A stretch of DNA of 64,000 bases from Sulfurovaceae bacterium (GTDB taxonomy: Bacteria; Campylobacterota; Campylobacteria; Campylobacterales; Sulfurovaceae). The stretch lies in contig JAQTLE010000003.1 in NCBI GenBank assembly GCA_028715055.1, forward strand, positions 1-64,000, written 5' to 3'. Both the position numbers and the translations under genes were made by a program. The stretch's first letter is position 1, and every line of letters begins with the position of its first letter. Shown piece by piece: positions 57,095-64,000 of the stretch. The notes beneath the pieces are model-generated. The model had not been told where the DNA came from. It was given only the letters and a program-made list of their open reading frames with translations, and did no database searches.

Positions 57095-57682
57095 ATGAGT
57101 TATGTTATACCATATGTTATAGAGCAAACTGGAAGAGGTGAGAGAAGTTATGACATCTACTCAAGGCTGTTAAAAGACAGAATTATTATGTTAAGCGGTG
57201 AAGTAAACGACCAAGTAGCATCTTCTATAGTAGCTCAGCTTCTATTTTTAGAGGCTCAAGATCCGGATAAAGATATCTATTTTTATATCAATTCTCCCGG
57301 CGGAGTGGTAACTAGCGGACTTTCTATGTTTGATACTATGAACTATATCAAACCTGATATCGTTACTATCTGCATAGGTCAAGCAGCTTCTATGGGCGCA
57401 TTTTTATTAGCGGCAGGCACAAAAGGCAAAAGATATGCATTGCCTCATGCGCGTATTATGATACATCAGCCATCAGGCGGCGCTCAAGGACAATCAACAG
57501 ATATTCAAATTCAAGCTAAAGAGATACAACGCCTTAAAGACACTCTCAATGAAATTCTTGCCAAACAAACAGGCAAGTCCATTAAGAAAGTAGAACAGGA
57601 TACCGAAAGAGACAACTTTATGTCAGCAGAAGAAGCTCTAAATTACGGGCTCATAGACAAGGTTTTGACAAAAAGTCTATAG
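57095..57682 (+). CDS. clpP: ATP-dependent Clp protease proteolytic subunit
   Basis: 195 residues. Catalytic Ser is in [15 protein letters not shown], His in [10 protein letters not shown] and Asp in the following [11 protein letters not shown]. The N-terminus [28 protein letters not shown] is the usual ClpP start. The tetradecamer degrades substrates fed by ClpX or ClpA. It is 18 bases after tig, a conserved pairing. Confidence 0.97.
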   Translation: MSYVIPYVIEQTGRGERSYDIYSRLLKDRIIMLSGEVNDQVASSIVAQLLFLEAQDPDKDIYFYINSPGGVVTSGLSMFDTMNYIKPDIVTICIGQAASMGAFLLAAGTKGKRYALPHARIMIHQPSGGAQGQSTDIQIQAKEIQRLKDTLNEILAKQTGKSIKKVEQDTERDNFMSAEEALNYGLIDKVLTKSL

Positions 57683-57690
57683 AATACATT

Positions 57691-58215
57691 ATGACAAGAG
57701 AAATAATAATTTATCCAGATAAAAGGCTGAAGTTAATTTCAGAGGAGGTCACTCAGTTTGACGAGTCTCTCCATAACTTATTAGATGATATGTATGATAC
57801 TATGGTCTCTAAAAACGGAGTAGGGCTTGCAGCTATTCAAGTCGGAGTGCCTAAAAGAGTTCTTGTCATAAATATTCCAATCAAAGATGAAGATCAAGGA
57901 CGCGATCAGCCTAGAGAAAATACTCTTGAGATCATAAATCCTGTTTTTGAAGAAAGGCATGGATCAACTGTATTTCAAGAAGGTTGTTTGAGCGTGCCTA
58001 GTGTTTATGAAGATGTAGATAGGTTTGAATTTGTAAAAATATCATATCAAGACAGACATGGAAATAGACACGAAATAGAAAATGATGATTTTTTAGCTAT
58101 CGTTATTCAACACGAAATAGATCATCTAGACGGCAAAGTTTTTATAGAAAAACTTTCGTTTATCAAGCGAAAAAAATTTGAAAAAGAGTGGAAAAAGAGT
58201 GGAAAAATAAAATAA
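57691..58215 (+). CDS. def: Peptide deformylase
   Basis: 174 residues with the three metal motifs: GVGLAAIQVG, EGCLSVP (Cys ligand) and QHEIDHLDG (two His and Glu). It removes the formyl group from nascent N-terminal Met. It follows clpP by 8 bases and ends the operon, with a hairpin after it. Confidence 0.97.
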   Translation: MTREIIIYPDKRLKLISEEVTQFDESLHNLLDDMYDTMVSKNGVGLAAIQVGVPKRVLVINIPIKDEDQGRDQPRENTLEIINPVFEERHGSTVFQEGCLSVPSVYEDVDRFEFVKISYQDRHGNRHEIENDDFLAIVIQHEIDHLDGKVFIEKLSFIKRKKFEKEWKKSGKIK

Positions 58216-58239
58216 TATGACAAAATGACATATTATTTT
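58209..58239 (+). terminator. AT-rich hairpin after def
   Basis: AAAATAATATG (58209-58219) and CATATTATTTT (58229-58239) form a perfect 11-bp stem. The 3' arm ends in Ts. A likely weak terminator before the comM gene. Confidence 0.5.
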
Positions 58240-58271
58240 AATCATATAGTATCTTTTGCCATACTTGCAAT

Positions 58272-59831
58272 ATGAGCAAAGAAAATGAAATACTTCCATT
58301 AGAAGAACCTGCTATCACTGTTATAAATCGTCTTACTTGCGCTACGTTAGAAGGCGTTAATGCAAAAATCATAGAAGTAGAGGCTACTTTTACAAAAGGA
58401 TTGCCCGGTTTTGCCGTAGTGGGGTTAGCCAGCAATGATATACAAGAAGCAAAAGAAAGAGTAAAATCGGCACTTTTAACAAATAATTTTACTTTTCCTC
58501 CACTCAAGATCACTATTAATTTAAGTCCTAGCGATATCAAAAAAAGCGGTACGCATTTTGATCTCTCGCTAGCACTTCTTATTGCACTTAATAAACAAAC
58601 ATTTGTACAAGATGGGCTTTTTGTGTTTGGAGAGTTAGGACTTGACGGCAAAGTTAAAAGCAGCTCCATGCTTTTTCCTTTGGTGCTATCACTCAAAGAA
58701 CAAGGACTTATCAACAAAGCAATCGTGCCTAAAGAAGCGATAGCCTATCTTAGTTATATTTCCGGAATCGATTTTATACCGGTAGATACTTTGGCAGAAG
58801 CGATTAGTGTGATCAAAAATGAAGCACCGCCTAGCAATATAGAGCATTTTTCCTATGATGCCAAATCTTTAATCATAGATGACAACGAATACTATTTTGA
58901 TGATAGCTTTGAAAGTGATTTTTCTGACGTGAAAGGTCAGCCTATAGCAAAAAGGGCATCATTGATAGCAGCGGCAGGTATGCATAATTTTCTTATGGAA
59001 GGCAGTCCAGGATGCGGTAAAAGCATGATATCAAAACGACTTAGAAGCATTTTGCCTCCATTGAGTGAAAAAGAGATTTTATCAATTGCAAAGCATCAGT
59101 TTTTAGACGGGATGTTGCCAAATTTCGGAGCATTGCGTCCCATAAGATCTCCTCATCATACGGCTACAAGTGCATCTATATTTGGAGGAGGCTCCGTTCA
59201 AGCAAAGATAGGGGAGGTCGCATTGGCGCATAACGGCATATTATTCTTTGATGAGTTGCCGCATTTTTCCAAGCAGATATTAGAAGCTCTCAGAGAACCT
59301 TTACAAGACAGGAAGGTGCATATTGCCAGAGTCAATGCCAAGATAGCATATGAATCGGATATTATGTTCGTTGCAGCCATGAATCCCTGTCCTTGCGGTA
59401 ATCTTTTGTCCAAAAGCAAAGTTTGCAGGTGCAATGAAGCAGAAATAAAAAGATACCAAAACAGATTAAGCGATCCTTTTTTGGATAGAATTGATCTTTT
59501 TGTTGTGATGCAAGAAGTTACAAGTGAAGATAAATCAGATATCAATTCAGCATCGATCCACTCTAGTGTTATCAAGGCCTTTGTAGCGCAAAAAAATAGA
59601 AACCAATCCAAGCTAAACGGCAAGCTAAGCGAAGAGGACATAGAAAAATTTTGTATAATAGAAGGCGAAGCAAAAATTGTACTTGATAATGCCGTAAGCA
59701 GATTCGGACTTACCCATCGAAGTATAGCCAGCATCAAAAAGGTTGCTCGCACAATAGCTGACATAGAAGGACATGGGCAAATCGCAAAAAGTGATTTGCT
59801 TGAAGCTTTAAGTTATCGTAGGCGGAAGTAG
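58272..59831 (+). CDS. comM: YifB/ComM-family Mg-chelatase-like AAA ATPase
   Basis: 519 residues. An N-terminal Lon-like/ChlI domain (LPGFAVVGLASNDIQEAKERVKSAL) is followed by the AAA+ core with Walker A MEGSPGCGKS and Walker B GILFFDELPHF, and the zinc-like Cys set MNPCPCGN...KVCRC. The C-terminal ARSYHRVLKVARTIADLE-type motif appears as GLTHRSIASIKKVARTIADIEG. ComM is a helicase used for branch migration during natural transformation. It follows def by 56 bases and may be co-expressed. Confidence 0.92.
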   Translation: MSKENEILPLEEPAITVINRLTCATLEGVNAKIIEVEATFTKGLPGFAVVGLASNDIQEAKERVKSALLTNNFTFPPLKITINLSPSDIKKSGTHFDLSLALLIALNKQTFVQDGLFVFGELGLDGKVKSSSMLFPLVLSLKEQGLINKAIVPKEAIAYLSYISGIDFIPVDTLAEAISVIKNEAPPSNIEHFSYDAKSLIIDDNEYYFDDSFESDFSDVKGQPIAKRASLIAAAGMHNFLMEGSPGCGKSMISKRLRSILPPLSEKEILSIAKHQFLDGMLPNFGALRPIRSPHHTATSASIFGGGSVQAKIGEVALAHNGILFFDELPHFSKQILEALREPLQDRKVHIARVNAKIAYESDIMFVAAMNPCPCGNLLSKSKVCRCNEAEIKRYQNRLSDPFLDRIDLFVVMQEVTSEDKSDINSASIHSSVIKAFVAQKNRNQSKLNGKLSEEDIEKFCIIEGEAKIVLDNAVSRFGLTHRSIASIKKVARTIADIEGHGQIAKSDLLEALSYRRRK

Positions 59832-59838
59832 ATTTTCT

Positions 59839-60906
59839 TTAAAATACTGCACAAATAGTTTTGGTTACTATAAAGCCGCCTATTATAAGCCATGCAAGCA
59901 TCAGAGCTGATGTGTAGATAGGTGCAAGACCTAATCCTTTGAATTTCGCAAAACGAGTACCCATACCTAATGCAGTCATTGCCATGGTTAATAAAAAGGT
60001 GTCAATTTGATTGATAATAGCTACTATGTTTTCTGGAATAAAATGCAAAGAATTAAATCCGGCAACACCAATAAAATAAACAGCAAACCAAGGAATAACA
60101 AGTTTAACATTTCCTTCAGTTTTTCCGCCTTGTTTTTTTGCATTATAGCTTAGGTAAATACCTAAAATTATTAACATAGGTGCGATCATGATTACCCGTG
60201 TCATTTTGACAATTACGGCGTTATTTGCCATTTCTTCAGGAGCTCCTGGTATGCAGAACGGCACAGCTACAACTTGGGCAACTTCATGTATCGTTCCGCC
60301 TACGTATATACCAAATTCTCTCGGTGACATATGTAAAAAGCCTGAAGCATTTTCTATATACATTGTATAAATCACGGGATAAAGGAACATTGATATTGTT
60401 CCAAAAAGTACTACCATAGAAACTGCGATCGCAGCTTTGTATTCTTCTGACTTTAGTACCGGTTCGGTTGCAAGTACGGCAGCAGCTCCACACACTGAAG
60501 CACCGGCAGCATTCAACATGGAGGTATCTTTTTCCATACCAAAGATTTTATGGCCAAGCCATGTCCCTAATATAAAAGTTGTAGAAAGCATGATAAGTGA
60601 AACGAGAAAGCCTTCCAATCCTACTGAGGCAATGGCTTGGAACGTAATTCTAAATCCATAAAATACGATAGCAAAACGTAAAATCTTTTTTGCTGAAAAA
60701 ATGATACCGCTTTCCCATTCACTTGGAATTTTGTTGTGCAGAGTATTTGCATAAAATATACCTATAATTATGCCGATGACCAATGGAGATAGCCCTAGTG
60801 CCTTAATGGCATTCAGGCTGGCTATATATGTTGCCGCAGAAGCAAATATTGCCACAAAAAGTACACCTAGTATATAATTCTTTTTGTGCAAAATATGTTT
60901 ATTCAT
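59839..60906 (-). CDS. yeiH: YeiH-family putative sulfate/sulfite exporter
   Basis: 355 residues with about ten membrane helices. LGLSPLVIGIIIGIFYANTL, FRITFQAIASVGLEG, NAAGASVCGAAAVLATEPVLK and GTIHEVAQVVA are signatures of the YeiH (UPF0324) family. The transport substrate is not proved; members are annotated as sulfate exporters. It is divergent from a LysR regulator gene, the same arrangement as yeiH-yeiE in E. coli. Confidence 0.88.
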   Translation of the reverse strand: MNKHILHKKNYILGVLFVAIFASAATYIASLNAIKALGLSPLVIGIIIGIFYANTLHNKIPSEWESGIIFSAKKILRFAIVFYGFRITFQAIASVGLEGFLVSLIMLSTTFILGTWLGHKIFGMEKDTSMLNAAGASVCGAAAVLATEPVLKSEEYKAAIAVSMVVLFGTISMFLYPVIYTMYIENASGFLHMSPREFGIYVGGTIHEVAQVVAVPFCIPGAPEEMANNAVIVKMTRVIMIAPMLIILGIYLSYNAKKQGGKTEGNVKLVIPWFAVYFIGVAGFNSLHFIPENIVAIINQIDTFLLTMAMTALGMGTRFAKFKGLGLAPIYTSALMLAWLIIGGFIVTKTICAVF

Positions 60907-61032
60907 AAGAAAACCTTAGCTTTTGATTTTTGATGTTCAATTTGATTTAGATTATATTAAAAACATGGCATAATTAGCAAATCAATATTTAAATTGATAA
61001 TTATCAGTTGTAATGATTAAGAAGGGGATAAA

Positions 61033-61926
61033 ATGAACATTACACTTAGACAAATTGAGATATTTCTCAATGTCGTAGAGAAGGGGCACTTGACACAAGT
61101 ATCAAAGGATATGGATTTAAGCCAATCAGCTATATCAATGTCTATTAAAGAACTTGAAACTAGCATAGGGAGACCACTTTTTGACCGCATCAATAAAAGA
61201 TTGGTATTAAATGAGGTGGGGCGAGCTTTTCACAAAGAAATCAAGCCGCTCTATAAAAAAACATTAGATATCCAAACAGAGTTTCAAAACACTCCAAATA
61301 AAGGGATTATTCGAGTAGGTGCGAGCACAACACTTGTTGATTATATTATGCCTCAAATTGTTTGTAAATATATGAATAGCTATCCAGAAGTAAGAATTTC
61401 TTTAAAAAATGGCAATACTAAAAGTATCATAGAAATGGTAAGAGAAGGGCTTATAGACGTAGGTTTTGTCGAAGGTTCTGTAAATGATCCAGAAGTCCTT
61501 AAAGAAAAAGTAGGGGTTGATGAGCTTATTGTAGTAACCGCAAATGAAGCTTTTACAAAGAGTTGTTTTATAGATTCATTGGCATCAGAAAGATGGGTAT
61601 TAAGAGAGCAAGGAAGTGGCACAAGAGATGTATTTCTTAATTGTATAAAAGACAAAGTCGATTCTTTAAATATATTTTTAGAGCTCGGTCACACAGAATC
61701 GATCAAAAATGTATTGCAAAACAAAAACTGTCTCTCTTGTCTTTCAAAAATAGCTGTAGAAAATGAGCTAAAAGACGGTAAATTGTACAAAGTGGATGTC
61801 AAAAAGTTTGAATGTCACAGAGAGTTTTATATGATATATCATAAAAATAAATTCCATAGCGGTTTGTTTGATAAATTTACTTTCTTTGCAAAAAAAATGA
61901 TAACCCAGATATTAGAAGGCAAATAA
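61033..61926 (+). CDS. LysR-family regulator (YeiE-like)
   Basis: 297 residues with an N-terminal winged helix-turn-helix (LRQIEIFLNVVEKGHLTQVSKDMDLSQSAISMSIKELETSIGRPLFDR) and a C-terminal effector domain (RVGASTTLVDYIMPQIVCKYMNSYPEV). LysR regulators usually control the divergent gene, here yeiH. The 126-base gap contains the TGATAATTATCA-like element near 60994, a candidate operator. Confidence 0.88.
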   Translation: MNITLRQIEIFLNVVEKGHLTQVSKDMDLSQSAISMSIKELETSIGRPLFDRINKRLVLNEVGRAFHKEIKPLYKKTLDIQTEFQNTPNKGIIRVGASTTLVDYIMPQIVCKYMNSYPEVRISLKNGNTKSIIEMVREGLIDVGFVEGSVNDPEVLKEKVGVDELIVVTANEAFTKSCFIDSLASERWVLREQGSGTRDVFLNCIKDKVDSLNIFLELGHTESIKNVLQNKNCLSCLSKIAVENELKDGKLYKVDVKKFECHREFYMIYHKNKFHSGLFDKFTFFAKKMITQILEGK

Positions 61927-61933
61927 AAAATAT

Positions 61934-61965
61934 ATCTAATTGTACGGACTTCCGAGCAATTAGAT
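61934..61965 (+). terminator. Hairpin after the LysR gene
   Basis: ATCTAATTG and CAATTAGAT form the outer stem and CGGA/TCCG the inner stem, with small internal bulges. No T-run follows, so it is a weak terminator. Confidence 0.45.
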
Positions 61966-62003
61966 AGAATATAACGCTTTTAAATTTATAAAGAGAACAA
62001 AAC

Positions 62004-62426
62004 CTATTTTAAACTCGGTTTCCAGCGGCAAGGCAGCAGTTCATCTAAAGTCATATATTTTTCTCCAGAAATACATATTTTTGTATCTAAATTTTTTTGA
62101 TCAATTTGAAACATTAGTTCTCTGCATCGTCCGCATGGAGGCCTGATAGATATTCCATCGGTTGCAACAATCATTTCAATGTGTGTTTCTCTATGTTTTA
62201 GCATTTGTGCAATAGCAGAGTGCTCTGCGCAAAATCCAATGCCGCATGCAATATCGAAATTGATACCGGTATATATATTTCCTTTTGCCGTTAAAAGAGC
62301 AGCACCAACTGATCCGGCGGAAAAATCCGGAATTGATAATTCATATTTCCCAACAATTTTCATCGCTTCGTTGATAAGTTTTTCCATAGTATTGACATGA
62401 TTTGCTTTTTCTTTCAATTTCAACAT
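62004..62426 (-). CDS. Cytidine-deaminase-like zinc enzyme
   Basis: 140 residues with the zinc deaminase motifs CAEHSAI (ligand Cys and catalytic Glu) and PPCGRCRE (two ligand Cys). NIYTGINFDIACGIGFCAEH is typical of cytidine and blasticidin-S deaminases. It probably deaminates a cytosine nucleoside. The ATG at 62426 follows TTTAGG; an ATG at 62387 is a possible alternative. It lies 40 bases downstream of the metallo-hydrolase gene on the same strand. Confidence 0.8.
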   Translation of the reverse strand: MLKLKEKANHVNTMEKLINEAMKIVGKYELSIPDFSAGSVGAALLTAKGNIYTGINFDIACGIGFCAEHSAIAQMLKHRETHIEMIVATDGISIRPPCGRCRELMFQIDQKNLDTKICISGEKYMTLDELLPCRWKPSLK

Positions 62427-62466
62427 GACCTAAACCCTGTGTTTATATTGGTTATACGGATGGTAT

Positions 62467-63864
62467 TCATATTCCTATTTTTTCTCCATGCTTGACAATA
62501 TGTGATTTTTTATTCAAACGCTTTTCTATTTCTTTCTGAAATATCTCTTGTTTGTCTCTTTCTCCATGAACGATAAATATATTGTCAAGTTTTTTAAATT
62601 TACCCATCCATCCTATAAGACCATTTTGATCTGCATGCGCAGAGAATCCATTGATAGTATATACTTTGGCTTTTATGACGATTTCCTCTCCGTAAACTTT
62701 TATCGTTTTTGCGCCGTCAACTATATATCTTCCTAAAGTCCCTTCTACTTGATAGCCTACAAATACTAGCGCATTTTTATCATTCCATAAACGATGTTTA
62801 AAATGCTGAAGTATTCTACCGCCATTGCACATGCCTGCACCTGCGATTATAATGCAGCGTGAATCCTCTGAGTTTATTTTTATAGAATCTTCTACTTTTG
62901 AAGTATAGTGGAGATAAGGGAAACCAAATATTGTGCCATCGCGTTCCAAAAATTCATTGCAACATTCACTTAATTCTTCATGATAGTTTATATAAACCTC
63001 TGTAGCACGAATTGCCATAGGCGAATCAAGAAATATTTTGCACTCCGGAAGTTCACCTTTGTTGTACATTTGTTTGAGTAGACATAATATTTCTTGAGCG
63101 CGTTCTATCGCAAAAGACGGTATGAGAACATTTCCATTATTTTCTATGATTTCTATAATAACTTTTTTAAATTCGACATAGGTTTCCTCGATTCCTTTAT
63201 GATTTCTATCGCCGTATGTCGATTCAATAAATAACGTATCGGCCTCTTCGATATTGTCAGGCAAAGGTGAGACTAGTTCATCATTGTTACCAAGATCACC
63301 GCTAAATACTATTTTTTTCTGTATTCCTTCTTCTTCAAAAAAGAGTTCTATTATCGCAGAATCAAGAATATGTCCGGCATTTTTGAAATTTACGGATATG
63401 TTATTGCCAAGATCGATCTTTTCATCATATGTAGTGTAAATTATAGGCAAATGCAAGGCAGATTCTACATCGCCTTCCGTGTATAGAGGCTCCCTAACCT
63501 CATTTTCTTTTCCTCGTCGCTGTGCTTTTTTAAAATCTGTGTTGTAGCTCTCTTTCATCAATTTTGCGCTATCTAGCATAACTACTTCAGCAAGATCGAT
63601 CGTGGAGCGGTGCGTGACAATAGAGCCGCTAAAGCCTTCTTTGACAAGCTTTGGGATACGTCCTACATGATCTAAATGACCATGCGTAATTAAAAGAAAG
63701 TCTACTTCTGCAGGTTCAAAACCAAAAGGTTGATAGTTTTGATCTTCTGTATATCCTTGGAACATACCGCAATCTACCAAAATATTGATTCCATTTTGCA
63801 ATTGAAGCAAATGACAAGATCCTGTCACCACCTCTGCCGCACCATATGATTGTAATATAGCCAT
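62467..63864 (-). CDS. Metallo-beta-lactamase fold hydrolase with beta-CASP domain
   Basis: 465 residues. Motif 2 is LLITHGHLDHVGRIPKLV, a further His motif is GHILDSAIIEL, the metal Asp is in VFSGDLGNND, and the beta-CASP insert (about 190-370) has SFAIERAQEIL, LDSPMA and GAGMCNGGRILQHF. The final GFSAHADQNGLIGWM and HGE are motifs B/C of RNA-processing members. This family (CPSF73-like) includes bacterial RNA exo/endonucleases. Gene name unknown; distinct from RNase J. Confidence 0.88.
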   Translation of the reverse strand: MAILQSYGAAEVVTGSCHLLQLQNGINILVDCGMFQGYTEDQNYQPFGFEPAEVDFLLITHGHLDHVGRIPKLVKEGFSGSIVTHRSTIDLAEVVMLDSAKLMKESYNTDFKKAQRRGKENEVREPLYTEGDVESALHLPIIYTTYDEKIDLGNNISVNFKNAGHILDSAIIELFFEEEGIQKKIVFSGDLGNNDELVSPLPDNIEEADTLFIESTYGDRNHKGIEETYVEFKKVIIEIIENNGNVLIPSFAIERAQEILCLLKQMYNKGELPECKIFLDSPMAIRATEVYINYHEELSECCNEFLERDGTIFGFPYLHYTSKVEDSIKINSEDSRCIIIAGAGMCNGGRILQHFKHRLWNDKNALVFVGYQVEGTLGRYIVDGAKTIKVYGEEIVIKAKVYTINGFSAHADQNGLIGWMGKFKKLDNIFIVHGERDKQEIFQKEIEKRLNKKSHIVKHGEKIGI

Positions 63865-63973
63865 AAAAACTCCTATACATCAATATATTTTTTATTTTAT
63901 TCCTTTTATATTAACAAAAACATTAATAATGATAGAATTGTATAGATTGGATCTTGATATAGGAGAAACGACA

Positions 63974-64000
63974 ATGAGTTATATCAGATGGTTTAAAGAA
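63974..64000 (+). CDS. First nine codons of a gene cut by the window edge
   Basis: An ATG at 63974 follows AGGAG with a gap of 8 bases, an excellent ribosome binding site. The visible product is MSYIRWFKE. This resembles the start of phosphoenolpyruvate synthase, but nine residues cannot decide that. Confidence 0.45.

Overview
The window looks like chromosomal DNA of a low-GC, sulfur-oxidising Campylobacterota (Epsilonproteobacteria) bacterium, probably near Sulfurimonas, Sulfuricurvum or Arcobacter. The pointers are gene content (ThiD2-type thiamin kinase, three-domain NifU with NifS, ThyX, E. coli-type YcaO, a Tat-exported sulfide:quinone oxidoreductase, OprD-like porin), the ruvC-dnaA-dnaN order with TTCAC-type DnaA boxes, and sigma-54 promoters of the TGGAAC-N5-TTGC form. 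This is inference from the sequence alone; no database was searched.

Layout. 0-12 kb: a leftward consensus promoter at the edge (probably of an rRNA operon), then housekeeping genes (BI-1 protein, thiD2, bioC, secG, dinB, ycaO), a gene-poor stretch with two or three possible micro-proteins, five leftward tRNAs (Pro-His-Arg-Arg-Leu), and purM, typA, dgt and thyX. 12-22.3 kb: a type I secretion/adhesion island with HlyD adaptor, LapB-type ABC exporter, a TolC protein with a long C-terminal extension, a lysine/arginine-free repeat protein behind a consensus promoter, a BapA-type Ig-repeat adhesin and an OmpA lipoprotein. 22.6-32 kb: L,D-transpeptidase, a flavoprotein, ruvC, and the replication origin (dnaA-dnaN flanked by TTCAC boxes) followed by pyrG and recJ, not gyrB. 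32-37.5 kb: sulfide:quinone oxidoreductase with a small membrane partner, nifS-nifU, an M15 peptidase and folE.

37.5-54.6 kb holds the most interesting material: two adjacent leftward operons. The first is modA-porin-modB-modC-unknown-modD (molybdate uptake). The second has ten genes: truncated haemoglobin, TonB, FecB-like binding protein, TonB-dependent receptor, FecCD-like permease, ATPase, second FecB-like binding protein, luciferase-like flavin monooxygenase, second receptor, methyltransferase. Both operons start with the same sigma-54 promoter (GG-N10-GC) and both carry 24-bp inverted repeats with CGTTAT/ATAACG arms, which resemble ModE operators, over the expected transcription start and again upstream. 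The second operon would normally be called siderophore uptake. Its control region instead suggests a molybdenum- or tungsten-responsive, TonB-dependent import and ligand-processing system working with ModABC.

54.6-64 kb returns to housekeeping: hemH, tig-clpP-def-comM, a YeiH transporter with a divergent LysR regulator, a cytidine-deaminase-like enzyme, a beta-CASP metallo-hydrolase, and the first codons of a further gene at the right edge. No CRISPR array, insertion sequence or prophage was seen.
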